Notes under the pieces: generated by a model | Told to the model about the DNA's origin: nothing | The model's input: the letters and a program-made list of their open reading frames with translations, nothing else | Databases searched by the model: none | Assembly: GCF_900142665.1 (NCBI RefSeq) | Contig: NZ_FRBR01000001.1 | Location: 248,001-312,000 of the forward strand | Reading direction: 5' to 3' | Length of the DNA: 64,000 nt | From: Roseovarius pacificus | GTDB taxonomy: Bacteria > Pseudomonadota > Alphaproteobacteria > Rhodobacterales > Rhodobacteraceae | Position numbers and translations under genes: made by a program | Shown here: one piece after another, positions 54,817-64,000 of the stretch | Layout: each line of letters starts with the position of its first letter | Numbering within the stretch: the stretch's first letter is position 1

Positions 54817-55197
54817 GTGATCCGTTTGCTCCGCGACAGAGCACCTCGCCCCGGTGGGGCGGCTGTCTGTGGCGGGTGTGTATTAATGGCGATGGCGCAG
54901 ACACTCTCAGGGGCGCCAGTCAGGCGGCCCCCGGTTTGATATGTGTATTCAGCGCCTTGCATCGCGGTTCTTGGTCTCCGGCCCGGCAAAGGGGCCAACT
55001 CAGAGCCTGCTTTTCCGGGTGTACCGGCGCAGGCATGTATGCGGCCCGGCAAAGCGGGGCCAGATCGGTCTGTTCGGGGCGGCGGATGCATTCCTGTACC
55101 GTACACGCCCGAAACAGCGAAACTTTTCGAAGCACTCCGCAAATCAATTCGCGGGTGTCCACCTTCCTTGATAGAGGGTTTTGCCCCCAAGTGACAA
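54817..55197 (-). promoter_or_regulatory. Candidate rne promoter and long structured leader
   Basis: Minus strand: TTGTCA (55197-55192), 18-nt spacer, TATCAA (55173-55168). Transcription would start near 55160, giving a leader of about 340 nt before rne. The leader is GC-rich with several hairpins, including two related copies of a GGCCCGGCAAA...GGGGCC element on the plus strand (54980-54996 and 55043-55061). No open frame in the 482-bp gap looks like a gene. E. coli rne has a leader of similar length used for autoregulation; analogy is inference. Confidence 0.5.
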
Positions 55198-55298
55198 TGC
55201 CAAATCGTCCTCAAGCGGATCGCCAAGGCACGGATTATGCGGACAAGTGGCTGAAACATCTGAAAAAACATCCCAAAGAGGGGCTGCCGTTTCGCCAT

Positions 55299-56636
55299 TC
55301 AGCCCAGATAATCCGAACGTTGCAAACCGTACTTGGCCATTTTCTCGTTGAGTGTACGGCGCGGCAAACACAACTCTTCCATCACCGAGGCAATCGAGCC
55401 CTTGTGACGTCGCATGGTGTTGTCGATCAGCATTCTTTCGAACGCCTCGACATATTCCTTGAGAGGCTTGCCTTCGGTCGTCATCACCGGCTGCATTTCC
55501 TGGTGGTCCGACATCAAAAGCGACGCGATTGTTCCGCTGCCACGCCGTGACTGCAGTACCGCGCGCTCCGCGACGTTGAACAACTGCCGCACGTTTCCTG
55601 GCCACGGGGCCTGCAACAACTGCGCAGCTTCCTGCGCGGTCACCTGAGGAGCATCACAGCCATAGTCGTCGGCAAACTGTTCGGCGAAACGGGTAAAGAG
55701 CGTCAGAATGTCCTCGCCCCGCTGGCGGAGCGGCGGCACGGTAATGCGCAGGCTGGCCAGACGGTAAAACAAATCCGAGCGCAGCGCGTCTTCGCAGGTC
55801 CGGTTCTGCTCCTGCATGTTGGAAATCGCCACGATCCGGGTTTCAGGAGGCGTCCCTTCGTCATTGATGAATGTCAGGAGGCGCGACTGCACCGCCTCGG
55901 ACAGGGATTCGACGTCCTCCAGCACCAATGTGCCGCCGCGCGCCTCTTCCACCGCGGGCAATTGACTGTCCTCGGGCTGCATCGGGCCGAACAGGCGCTT
56001 GATCAGCGCATCCTCTTCGAACGCCGCGCAGGACAACAGCACGAATTTCTTGCCGGCGCGCGATCCCACGGCATGCAGCGCATGCGCCACCAAGGTCTTG
56101 CCGGTCCCGGTCTCGCCCTCGATCAGAACATGCCCGTCGGCCTGCCCGAGGTCCAGGATATCTTCCTTCAAACGCTCCATGACCGGGCTGGCGCCGATCA
56201 GTTTCTTCATCAACTGACCGCCATCCGAGAGTTCCCGGCGCAGCGCACGACTGTCCAGCGTCATGCGCCGCGCATTGGTGGCTTTCTTGGCCAGTTCGGT
56301 CATGCGATCAGGGTTGAACGGCTTTTCCAGGAAATCATAAGCCCCCATGCGCATCGCCTCGACCGCCATGGGCACATCGCCATGACCGGTGATCATGATC
56401 ACCGGCAGGCTGGAATCGGTTCCCATCAGTTTTTTCAGGAACTGCATCCCGTCCATGCCCGGCATCTTGATGTCGGTCACAACGATCCCCGGATAATCCG
56501 GCCCCAGAACCTTCAGCGCCTCTTCGGCGCTTGGAAAGGCTTCGGTGTCATAGCCCGAGAGGGCCAGCCACTGGCTGATCGACTGACGCATGTCTTTTTC
56601 GTCATCGACTATCGCGATTTTCATTGCGCTCGGCAT
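55299..56636 (-). CDS. NtrC-family response regulator (DctD-like) lacking the GAFTGA loop
   Basis: A protein of 445 residues. Receiver domain with phospho-Asp55 (VVTDIKMPGMDG), AAA+ domain with Walker A GETGTGKT (174-181) and Walker B-like GGTLVLEDVES, and a C-terminal Fis-type helix-turn-helix (GSIASVMEELCLPRRTLNEKM). Between RLFG and the Walker B strand, about eight residues are missing, and with them GAFTGA, the loop that contacts sigma-54 (here PMQPEDSQLPAVEEARGG). It therefore probably does not activate sigma-54 promoters. It is 6 bp downstream of the sensor kinase gene. Confidence 0.92.
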   Translation of the reverse strand: MPSAMKIAIVDDEKDMRQSISQWLALSGYDTEAFPSAEEALKVLGPDYPGIVVTDIKMPGMDGMQFLKKLMGTDSSLPVIMITGHGDVPMAVEAMRMGAYDFLEKPFNPDRMTELAKKATNARRMTLDSRALRRELSDGGQLMKKLIGASPVMERLKEDILDLGQADGHVLIEGETGTGKTLVAHALHAVGSRAGKKFVLLSCAAFEEDALIKRLFGPMQPEDSQLPAVEEARGGTLVLEDVESLSEAVQSRLLTFINDEGTPPETRIVAISNMQEQNRTCEDALRSDLFYRLASLRITVPPLRQRGEDILTLFTRFAEQFADDYGCDAPQVTAQEAAQLLQAPWPGNVRQLFNVAERAVLQSRRGSGTIASLLMSDHQEMQPVMTTEGKPLKEYVEAFERMLIDNTMRRHKGSIASVMEELCLPRRTLNEKMAKYGLQRSDYLG

Positions 56637-56642
56637 ATCAGA

Positions 56643-58403
56643 TCACTCCGCTGCACGGGTTTCTTCTGTCAAAATAGGAAGCTGTACTTCAAATACAGCC
56701 CCCCCGCCCGACGCATTGCGTGCCGTCAGGCGTCCTCCAAGGTCGTTCACGATCCCGGATGAAATGGCAAGCCCCAGACCGACACCATCGCCTGGCTGCT
56801 TGGTGGTGTAGAAGGGCTCGAACAGATTGTCGAAATTGTCGATACCATGCCCGTTGTCGCGCACCGTCAGAACGGCGGTTTCGCCTGCGGCCAGAAGGAT
56901 ATCGATTGTTGGCTCGTCCACGCCCTCGGTTGCATCCATGGCATTGCGCAGGAGGTTGATCATCACCTGTTCGACCCGCACCCGATCCCCCATCACCTGC
57001 ACGGGCTCCTTGGGCAGCGTGCGGGTGATGTTGACGTGGCGCTGACGCAGCTGCGGCTCCATCATAGCCAGCGCCGAGGACAGTGCATCGCCAAGATTTA
57101 CAGGTTCAAACGTATCCCCGCTTTGCCGCGCATAGGATTTGAGCTGCTTGGTGATCGCCCCCATCCTTTCCAGCAAGTCGTCGATGCGCTGGAACGACGA
57201 CAGGGCCTCGTCGGGGCGGTTGCGATTGAGCAGCAATCGCGCCCCGGCGAGATAGGTTTTCATCGCCGCCAGAGGCTGGTTCAGCTCGTGACTGACGGCT
57301 GCCGACATCTCGCCCAACGCCGCCAGTTTCGAACTCTGCGCAAGCGTCTGTTCGGCAACGGCAAGGTTCTCCTGCACCCGCTCACGTTCGGCGATTTCCC
57401 GCTGTAGCCTCGCATTCAATGCGCGAAGCTCTGCCGATTCCCGCTGAAACAGCGCCATGCGCAATGCCGTTTTGCGATTCAGTATCCAGAAGGCGAGCGC
57501 CAGAAGAATCGCAAACCCCATGATCTCGAGCGCGAGGAACCCGTTCACTTTCTCGCGAACGCTGGCATAGGTCGTGAAACTGGCGATGCGCCAGCCACGA
57601 AAGGCGACGCGTCCTTCGACCCGCATCACCGCCTCACCCCTCAAATAAGCGTCGGCGGGCAGTGCCGTCCAATCGGCCGTGGCCTGAATTGCACGCTCAA
57701 TCGCGCTGTCCACCGGTTCGCGCTGAAGCGCCTCGGCTTCGCTCAAACCGCGCCACCGCGGTTCGGTCGCAAGAATGATCTCACCCTCGCTGTTGGTCAC
57801 CAGAACAGCATCGGAAATCCCTGCCCAGGCCCGTTCGTATTTCCCCAGATCCACCTCGACCATGATCACACCGACCACCTGGTTCTGGCTATCCACACGT
57901 CTGGAATAGAAAAAGCGGTATCGCCCGGTTTCGTCCCTCAAAACCTTGAAAATCGTGTCCTTTGAGCGCAAAGCGTCCACATAGTAAGGGGCTTGCCGGT
58001 GCGATTGCCCCAGTGAATTCCGATCTGTAGACGCCACCGTGCGGCCATCCCGATCCAGAAGCGTCAGCGAGGCGGCGTCGATCTCATCGACAAAGGAAAT
58101 CAGGCGCTGCGTGGACTGCGTATAATCCCCGGTATTCAATGCCGAAATCAGCGCCGGGTCCCGCGCCAGAAGCTGCGGAACGATGGCGTTCTGGCGCAGT
58201 TCGCTCAGCAGGTTGCCGCCATACAGCACAAGGCGCAACTCGGCCCGGTTGCGGGTGGTTTCCGTAAAACGGTCGGTCAGCAGCCGGTTGGTGACGAACA
58301 CCACGGCAATCGCAACCACGACAAGGAAGGCAAACGCCAGCCGTGCGCGCCAACTGGTGGTGCGGGTACGTGTCACTTTCGGCGGCCTCTGCGCATTGAG
58401 CAT
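56643..58403 (-). CDS. Sensor histidine kinase, DctB type
   Basis: A protein of 586 residues. N-terminal helix (LAFAFLVVVAIAVVFVTNRLL), a large periplasmic double-Cache region (about 55-280), a second helix (about 285-305), coiled coil, then HisKA with SKLAALGEMSAAVSHELNQPLAAMKTYLAG (phospho-His in SHELNQP) and HATPase_c with VRDNGHGIDN and GVGLGLAISSGIV. This is the DctB architecture for C4-dicarboxylates. Its partner is the downstream NtrC-like regulator. The transporter it controls is not adjacent. Confidence 0.92.
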   Translation of the reverse strand: MLNAQRPPKVTRTRTTSWRARLAFAFLVVVAIAVVFVTNRLLTDRFTETTRNRAELRLVLYGGNLLSELRQNAIVPQLLARDPALISALNTGDYTQSTQRLISFVDEIDAASLTLLDRDGRTVASTDRNSLGQSHRQAPYYVDALRSKDTIFKVLRDETGRYRFFYSRRVDSQNQVVGVIMVEVDLGKYERAWAGISDAVLVTNSEGEIILATEPRWRGLSEAEALQREPVDSAIERAIQATADWTALPADAYLRGEAVMRVEGRVAFRGWRIASFTTYASVREKVNGFLALEIMGFAILLALAFWILNRKTALRMALFQRESAELRALNARLQREIAERERVQENLAVAEQTLAQSSKLAALGEMSAAVSHELNQPLAAMKTYLAGARLLLNRNRPDEALSSFQRIDDLLERMGAITKQLKSYARQSGDTFEPVNLGDALSSALAMMEPQLRQRHVNITRTLPKEPVQVMGDRVRVEQVMINLLRNAMDATEGVDEPTIDILLAAGETAVLTVRDNGHGIDNFDNLFEPFYTTKQPGDGVGLGLAISSGIVNDLGGRLTARNASGGGAVFEVQLPILTEETRAAE

Positions 58404-58442
58404 TCTGCCAATTTACGCCGCCACGCCCTGCGGCTCAAGCGA

Positions 58443-59111
58443 TCACGCGTTGGCCAGCTGATCGACGAGACTGTCGAACATCGGCGCGCCATCCGACCCG
58501 CCATGCAGCGTTTCGGCCATCCGCTCGGGGTGGGGCATCATGCCGAGCACTCGGCGATTGCCAGACAAAATCCCAGCGATATCGTCCACCGATCCATTGG
58601 GATTGTCGACATAGGTAAAGGCCACACGCGCATCGCCATGCAGACGCTTCAGCGTCTCGGCATCCGCAAAGTAGTTGCCATCGTGATGCGCGATCGGAAC
58701 CGTGATGCTCTGCCCCGCATCGTACCCTGCGGTAAAGGGACTGTCCGCCGTTTCGACGCGCAGTTCGATCGGCTTGCAGATGTATTTCAGGTTGGCGTTG
58801 CGCAACAGGACACCGGGTAACAGCCCGGTTTCCGTCAGAATCTGGAACCCGTTGCAGACACCCAGAACATAGCCGCCTTTTTCGGCATGCCCCACCACCG
58901 ACCGGCAAATCGGCGAATTGGCCGCAATGGCCCCGCAGCGCAGGTAGTCCCCAAAGGAAAACCCGCCCGGCACGCCGACGATATCGACACCTTCGGGCAA
59001 CGCGGTATCCTTGTGCCAGACCATCGATACCCTGGCCCCAGCCCTTTCGAACGCGACGGCAAGGTCGCGGTCGCAATTCGATCCCGGAAAGACGATGACC
59101 GCCGCATGCAT
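58443..59111 (-). CDS. purQ: Phosphoribosylformylglycinamidine synthase subunit PurQ
   Basis: Glutaminase subunit, 222 residues, of the three-part FGAR amidotransferase (PurS-PurQ-PurL). Class I glutamine amidotransferase triad: nucleophile Cys in [13 protein letters not shown], His and Glu in [10 protein letters not shown]. The start codon shares one base with the purS stop (TGATG). purL is not in the window. Confidence 0.96.
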   Translation of the reverse strand: MHAAVIVFPGSNCDRDLAVAFERAGARVSMVWHKDTALPEGVDIVGVPGGFSFGDYLRCGAIAANSPICRSVVGHAEKGGYVLGVCNGFQILTETGLLPGVLLRNANLKYICKPIELRVETADSPFTAGYDAGQSITVPIAHHDGNYFADAETLKRLHGDARVAFTYVDNPNGSVDDIAGILSGNRRVLGMMPHPERMAETLHGGSDGAPMFDSLVDQLANA

Positions 59112-59350
59112 CAGGCAATCTCCACGCTGTAGCTTTCGATCACGGTGTTCGCCAGCAGCTTTTCACACATCTCGGTCACGTTGGCGCGCGCCTTATCGGC
59201 ATCGGTTTCGGCCAAATCCAGTTCGATCACCTTGCCTTGCCGGACGCCTTCGACCCCGTCGAATCCAAGCGATCCGAGCGCGTGGCGAACGGCCTCGCCC
59301 TGCGGGTCCAGAACGCCGTTTTTTAGCATGACGTGAACGCGTGCCTTCAT
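59111..59350 (-). CDS. purS: Phosphoribosylformylglycinamidine synthase subunit PurS
   Basis: A protein of 79 residues that bridges PurQ and Pur[21 protein letters not shown] and [12 protein letters not shown] match the PurS family exactly in layout. ATG 59350; the frame is open 10 codons further but without family sequence. Followed by purQ with a TGATG overlap. Confidence 0.95.
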   Translation of the reverse strand: MKARVHVMLKNGVLDPQGEAVRHALGSLGFDGVEGVRQGKVIELDLAETDADKARANVTEMCEKLLANTVIESYSVEIA

Positions 59351-59408
59351 GAGTCGTTTTCCTGTCTTCCTGCGCGGCACAACTCGCCGCCTTGAATGAT
59401 GTCAGCGA

Positions 59409-60170
59409 TCAGTTGATCAGCGTGGGCCGTGTCATCGGCGTGGCCCCCTTGGGCATGACGCCCAGCCGGTTGGCCACTTCGGTATAGGCATCGGTCAGGC
59501 TGCCCAGATCACGGCGGAACACATCCTTGTCCAGTTTCTGGCCGGTCTCGATATCCCACAGGCGGCAACTGTCCGGGCTGATTTCATCGGCCACGATCAG
59601 GCGTTGATAGTCACCGTCGTAAATCCGGCCGATTTCTATCTTGAAATCGATCAGACGGATGCCGACGCCATACATCACACCGGACAGGAAATCGTTCACC
59701 CGCAATGCAAGGCTCAGGATATCGTCCATGTCCTGCTGGCTGGCCCAGCCAAAGGCGGCGATATGTTCCTCGGTGACCAGCGGATCGCCCAGCTTGTCGT
59801 CCTTCAGGCAATATTCGACCACCGGGCGCGGCAGTTGCGTGCCCTCGTCAATGCCCAACCGCTTGGCCATGCTGCCCGCGGCATAGTTGCGCACGATCAC
59901 CTCAAGCGGCACGATTTCACAGGCGCGCACCAGTTGCTCGCGCATGTTCAGCCGTTTCATGAAGTGGTTCGGAATGCCGATATTGGTCAGTCCGGTCATG
60001 AAATATTCCGACAGAAGGTTGTTAAGAACGCCCTTGCCCTCGATCACATCCTTCTTTTCGGCATTGAAAGCCGTGGCATCATCCTTGAAATACTGCACGA
60101 TGGTGCCCGGTTCAGGGCCTTCGTACAGGGTTTTCGCCTTGCCTTCGTAAATCTTTTTGCGCCGCGCCAT
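59409..60170 (-). CDS. purC: SAICAR synthetase PurC
   Basis: Phosphoribosylaminoimidazole-succinocarboxamide synthase, 253 residues, step 8 of purine synthesis. [22 protein letters not shown] and [21 protein letters not shown] are family blocks; [10 protein letters not shown] and [14 protein letters not shown] hold the metal-binding residues. A strong ribosome-binding site (GGAGG) lies 6 nt before ATG 60170. First in purC-purS-purQ. Confidence 0.97.
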   Translation of the reverse strand: MARRKKIYEGKAKTLYEGPEPGTIVQYFKDDATAFNAEKKDVIEGKGVLNNLLSEYFMTGLTNIGIPNHFMKRLNMREQLVRACEIVPLEVIVRNYAAGSMAKRLGIDEGTQLPRPVVEYCLKDDKLGDPLVTEEHIAAFGWASQQDMDDILSLALRVNDFLSGVMYGVGIRLIDFKIEIGRIYDGDYQRLIVADEISPDSCRLWDIETGQKLDKDVFRRDLGSLTDAYTEVANRLGVMPKGATPMTRPTLIN

Positions 60171-60329
60171 GCAGCCTCCGTCGCTCGACCGGGGCCAAAT
60201 CCCCTTTTGTCGTGCTGTCCTCATAGATCATGCCCCCGATTGTCGCAAGATGGCGTTGAGGCCTTGCTCTTGGCGGCACAGAGTTGCATATCAGGGTCAA
60301 ACGCAACGTATTCTGAGGGGACAGGCCCG

Positions 60330-60644
60330 ATGACCACCTTCGACGATCGCGAAAACGCTTTCGAAAACAAGTTCGCCCATGACGAGGAAATGAAATTCCG
60401 CGCTCAGGCGCGCTGCAACAAATTGCTCGGCCTGTGGGCCGCCGAATTGCTTGGCAAAACCGGCGAGGATGCCCAGACCTACGCGAAGGAAGTCGTGATC
60501 GCCGATTTCGAAGAGGCCGGTCACGAGGACGTGGTGCGCAAGGTCGCGAACGATCTGGGCGATCTGGCCGATGCCGACACGATCCGCGGCAAGATGGCCG
60601 AACTGCTGCGCGTCGCCAAGGAACAACTCGTCAAAGAAGCCTGA
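60330..60644 (+). CDS. ATPase inhibitor subunit zeta (DUF1476)
   Basis: A four-helix protein of 104 residues found almost only in alphaproteobacteria. In Paracoccus denitrificans the zeta subunit inhibits ATP hydrolysis by F1Fo-ATPase through its N-terminus. Here the N-terminal MTTFDDRENAFENKFAHDEE matches that inhibitory region well, so inhibitor function is likely. Divergent from purC; a terminator follows 29 bp after the stop. Confidence 0.93.
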   Translation: MTTFDDRENAFENKFAHDEEMKFRAQARCNKLLGLWAAELLGKTGEDAQTYAKEVVIADFEEAGHEDVVRKVANDLGDLADADTIRGKMAELLRVAKEQLVKEA

Positions 60645-60672
60645 GCTTCGGCTTGACCACCCGTTTCATCGC

Positions 60673-60701
60673 AGGCGCGTCCGCTCAGGGCGCGCCTTTT
60701 T
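60673..60701 (+). terminator. Rho-independent terminator of the zeta subunit gene
   Basis: AGGCGCG (60673-60679) pairs with CGCGCCT (60691-60697), followed by TTTT (60698-60701). Confidence 0.85.
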
Positions 60702-60824
60702 CTCGTGCGATTTCGCCGATCGGCCCGTGAATGCGAATGAATTTCACGAAACGGTTGAGCAATATGAATTTGCGCCCATCTGCTATACATGCCACATCGG
60801 CCCGTGACTGACCAAGGAGTTCCC

Positions 60825-61838
60825 ATGACCAACGCCCTGTCCAAACTGCTGCAAACCCGCGACTGGCTTCTGGCCGATGGCGCGACGGGCACCAACCTGT
60901 TCAACATGGGCTTGGAATCGGGCGATGCGCCCGAACTCTGGAACGACATGCACCCGGAACGGATCACGAAACTCTATTCGATGGCCGTGGATGCCGGCAG
61001 CGACATTTTTCTGACCAATTCGTTCGGCGGCAATGCCGCACGCCTGAAACTGCACGGCGCCGAAAAGCGCGCCCGCGAGTTGTCACGCATCTCGGCCGAA
61101 ATCGGTCGTGACGTGGCGGACAGCCGAGACCGCCCAATCGTCGTGGCCGGGTCCGTCGGCCCGACGGGCGAGATCATGGCCCCGATGGGGGCGCTGACCC
61201 ATGAACTGGCCGTGGAAATCTTTCACGAGCAGGCCGACGGGCTGAAAGAAGGCGGTGCAGACGTGCTGTGGCTTGAAACCATTTCCGCCCCCGAAGAATA
61301 CAAAGCCGCCGCCGAGGCGTTCGAACTGGCAGGCATGCCGTGGTGCGGCACGATGAGTTTCGACACCGCCGGGCGCACCATGATGGGCATGACCTCAGCC
61401 GATATGGTGAACATGGTCGATGGTCTGGCCAACCCGCCGCTGGCCTTCGGTGCGAATTGCGGCGTCGGAGCCTCCGATCTGCTGCGCACCGTTCTCGGGT
61501 TTGCCGCTCAGGGGGCGGAACGTCCGATCATCGCCAAGGGCAATGCCGGTATTCCCAAATACGTCGATGGGCATATCCATTACGACGGCACCCCCGACCT
61601 GATGGCGGATTACGCCGTTCTGGCCCGCGATTGTGGTGCCACGATCATCGGCGGCTGCTGTGGAACCACGCCCGAACACCTCGAGAAAATGCACGCGGCA
61701 TTGACGACCCGCCCGCGCGGCGAACGCCCGACGCTGGAACAGATTGCCGAGGCGCTTGGCCCGTTCTCGTCCGCAGCAGACGGCACCGGCGACGAGGATG
61801 ACGCCCCCAAACGCCGCACACGCCGCCGCCGCGGCTAA
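60825..61838 (+). CDS. bmt: Betaine-homocysteine S-methyltransferase
   Basis: Zinc enzyme of 337 residues that moves a methyl group from glycine betaine (or a related methyl donor) to homocysteine, giving methionine. N-terminal LLADGATGTNLF, zinc cysteines in GANCGVGASDL and GGCCGTTPEHLEKMHAAL. AAGGAG lies 7 nt before ATG 60825. The C-terminus carries an extra basic tail (RRTRRRRG). Together with the corrinoid protein at 63150 it suggests use of methylated osmolytes as methyl source. Confidence 0.9.
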   Translation: MTNALSKLLQTRDWLLADGATGTNLFNMGLESGDAPELWNDMHPERITKLYSMAVDAGSDIFLTNSFGGNAARLKLHGAEKRARELSRISAEIGRDVADSRDRPIVVAGSVGPTGEIMAPMGALTHELAVEIFHEQADGLKEGGADVLWLETISAPEEYKAAAEAFELAGMPWCGTMSFDTAGRTMMGMTSADMVNMVDGLANPPLAFGANCGVGASDLLRTVLGFAAQGAERPIIAKGNAGIPKYVDGHIHYDGTPDLMADYAVLARDCGATIIGGCCGTTPEHLEKMHAALTTRPRGERPTLEQIAEALGPFSSAADGTGDEDDAPKRRTRRRRG

Positions 61839-61856
61839 CAAGACATCCGGCACCCT

Positions 61857-62945
61857 TCAGAACAGCGACAACTGATCCCCCGGTCGCGCCGGGGGATCGA
61901 ACAGATCGCAACGCAGCGCAGGCTGCCTCGCATCCAGCCCTAACCGGCGCGCAGCCAGGGCAAAGCGATGCGCGATCATCTGGGCATAAGGCCCCTGCCC
62001 CCGCATCCTGCGCCCCCATTGCGGATCGTAATCACGCCCGCCCTGCATCTGTCGCACGAGGCCCATCACCCGCGCGGCACGATCCGGATAATGCGCCTGT
62101 AACCATTCCCGAAACAGCGGCGCAACCTCGAGCGGCAGTCGCAACATGATCCAGCTTGCGGCCTGCGCACCGGCCTCCCGTCCGGCTGTCAGTATTTTTT
62201 CGATCTCATGATCGGTCAGCCCCGGAACGACCGGAGAGCTCATCACCCGTACCGGCACCCCCGCCGCCGAGACACGCCGGATCGTCTCAAGCCGCCGGCG
62301 CGGCGCGGGCGCGCGCGGCTCCATGCTCCGCGAGACCCCGGCATCCAGTGTCGTCACCGAAATACCGACCCGCACCAGGCCATGGACCGCCATATCCGAC
62401 AGGATATCCAGATCCCTCTCGATCAGGGTGCCTTTGGTGACGACGGCGACGGGGTGACGAAACGCGCGCAACACCTGTAAACAGCCGCGCATGATTTCAT
62501 GCCCCTGTTCGATCGGCTGATACGGGTCGGTGTTGGTTCCGATCGCGATCGGGGCGACACGATAGCCGGGCTTTCGCAGTTCCCGCTCGAGTATCGCAGG
62601 CGCATCCGGGCGTGCAATCAGCCGGGTCTCGAAATCCAGCCCCGCCGACAATCCCAGCCAGGCATGGCTGGGCCGCGCAAAACAATAAATGCAACCGTGT
62701 TCACATCCCCGGTACGGGTTGATCGACCTGTCAAAAGGAAGATCGGGTGAGCGATTATAGGTGATCATCCGGCGCGGGCGCTCCTCGCTCACCACCGTCG
62801 CCGCCATGCGCTCCTCCGGCATCTCATCGTCCCAGCCATCGGAGTCATACATGCGCCGATGACGTTCGTACCTTCCCGCCGCGTTGCTGCGCGCGCCCCG
62901 CGCACGAAGTTTCACGCCTTTGTCGATTGTCTGATCCGAGGACAT
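61857..62945 (-). CDS. PA0069 family radical SAM protein (SplB-like)
   Basis: A protein of 362 residues. The radical SAM cluster motif is RGCEHGCIYCFARP (Cx3Cx2C). Downstream VAPIAIGTNTDPYQPIE and GISVTTLDAGVSRSMEPRAPAP fit the DNA photolyase/SplB-like group that includes P. aeruginosa PA0069. The C-terminal region is Arg-rich with a QAHYPDRAARVMGLVRQMQG helix. Substrate unknown; its position between bmt and the corrinoid gene may be chance, as it is on the other strand. Confidence 0.9.
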   Translation of the reverse strand: MSSDQTIDKGVKLRARGARSNAAGRYERHRRMYDSDGWDDEMPEERMAATVVSEERPRRMITYNRSPDLPFDRSINPYRGCEHGCIYCFARPSHAWLGLSAGLDFETRLIARPDAPAILERELRKPGYRVAPIAIGTNTDPYQPIEQGHEIMRGCLQVLRAFRHPVAVVTKGTLIERDLDILSDMAVHGLVRVGISVTTLDAGVSRSMEPRAPAPRRRLETIRRVSAAGVPVRVMSSPVVPGLTDHEIEKILTAGREAGAQAASWIMLRLPLEVAPLFREWLQAHYPDRAARVMGLVRQMQGGRDYDPQWGRRMRGQGPYAQMIAHRFALAARRLGLDARQPALRCDLFDPPARPGDQLSLF

Positions 62946-63149
62946 GGCTCAAAATTGGAACAAATAGGGAACATTTGCAAGGCCCCATATCGTTCATGCA
63001 ATGTTTTCAGCATCAACCGACCGAAATCGTTGCTATAAGTCGGTACAAGATCGGTCAGTGTCGTAATTCGCAAAGTGGCGATGCGACAAATTGACGAAAG
63101 CTGAATGAAAGAAATCGCGCACATGCGCCCTTGCTCGGGAACCTCTGCA

Positions 63150-63851
<702 letters not shown>

Positions 63852-63878
63852 TCCGTTTCGCCAGAGGCAGATTTGCAG

Positions 63879-63900
63879 CGGCCCGCATCGCGGGCCGTTT
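63879..63900 (+). terminator. Hairpin after the corrinoid gene
   Basis: CGGCCCG (63879-63885) pairs with CGGGCCG (63891-63897), loop CATCG, then TTT. The short U-run suggests partial termination, with some readthrough to the gene at 63933. Confidence 0.55.
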
Positions 63901-63932
63901 GCCGTTCAAGGGACCAGCTCGGGAAGAAAACG

Positions 63933-64000
63933 ATGACCACCCTGCCCAGTGACACCACGCTCACCGAATCCGGTCTCGATCTGCGCAGCAGGCAGAAACG
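63933..64000 (+). CDS. Partial CDS at right edge (unidentified)
   Basis: Only the first 22 codons are in the window, beginning MTTLPSDTTLTESGLDLRSR. GGGAAGAA precedes the ATG. In Rhodobacterales a DUF1638-type gene often follows the corrinoid protein gene, and this could be it, but the visible part is too short to say. Confidence 0.5.
   Translation, partial: MTTLPSDTTLTESGLDLRSRQK

Noticed and set aside
54675..55298. Minus-strand frame across the rne leader
   Set aside because: Overlaps the rne start in another frame, has no ribosome-binding site and no protein-like composition. The gap is better explained as the rne leader.
60702..60824. Possible SAM- or SAH-type riboswitch before the betaine-homocysteine methyltransferase gene
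   Set aside because: No pseudoknot or core sequence of SAM-II, SAM-V or SAH classes could be recognised; only a weak GTGAA/TTCAC symmetry is present.

Overview
The window is a piece of chromosome from an alphaproteobacterium of the order Rhodobacterales, most likely a marine Roseobacter-type organism. The inference rests on gene content and order: two TRAP transporters (one TAXI type, one TakP-like), the ATPase zeta subunit (DUF1476), an OlsB acyltransferase, a long-form dCTP deaminase, the yceD-rpmF-plsX-fabH-ihfA block, a DctB/DctD-like pair, betaine-homocysteine methyltransferase next to a corrinoid protein, high GC and dense ATGA/GTGA/TGATG overlaps. I see no insertion sequence, prophage, CRISPR array or rRNA gene. 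Most of the window is housekeeping, with catabolic and transport cassettes between.

Layout. 1-11.9 kb: a TAXI-TRAP uptake system with a coupled universal stress protein, an RpiR regulator, a class III aminotransferase with a BKACE (DUF849) enzyme, a two-subunit molybdenum hydroxylase of isoquinoline-oxidoreductase type, an AbrB-like membrane protein and an SDR. 11.9-16 kb, minus strand: a voltage-sensor-type ion channel with a zinc ribbon, the ABC-F protein Uup, OlsB and a BamE-like lipoprotein. 16-21.8 kb, plus strand: yceD, rpmF, plsX, fabH, ihfA, a MerR-family gene, tRNA-Pro(GGG) and dcd. 21.8-31 kb, minus strand: a small protein, scpB, scpA, nagZ, a SPOR protein, argS, a degenerate SDR, a CPA antiporter and dgt. 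31-38 kb: erpA, xthA, a flavin monooxygenase, dksA, then a MoxR ATPase, a DUF2927 lipoprotein, a 55-residue membrane protein and a VWA protein. 38-45 kb: a TakP-like TRAP operon facing a Cache histidine kinase and LuxR-type regulator. 45-48 kb: ilvIH behind what reads as a complete leader-peptide attenuator. 48-55 kb: a P450 coupled to a membrane alpha/beta hydrolase, ccdA, a TusA-like protein and rne with a long structured leader. 55-64 kb: a DctB/DctD-like system, purQ, purS, purC, the ATPase zeta subunit, bmt, a PA0069-type radical SAM protein, a corrinoid protein and the start of one more gene at the right edge.

The most interesting signals are regulatory: the ilvI leader peptide and terminator (45345-45443); an NtrC-family regulator whose AAA+ domain lacks the sigma-54-contacting GAFTGA loop (55299-56636); a perfect 16-bp palindrome between the TakP-like operon and its neighbouring two-component genes; the roughly 340-nt rne leader; and the little-studied MoxR/DUF2927/small membrane protein/VWA cluster. 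Functions are inferred from motifs and gene order read by eye; no database search was run.
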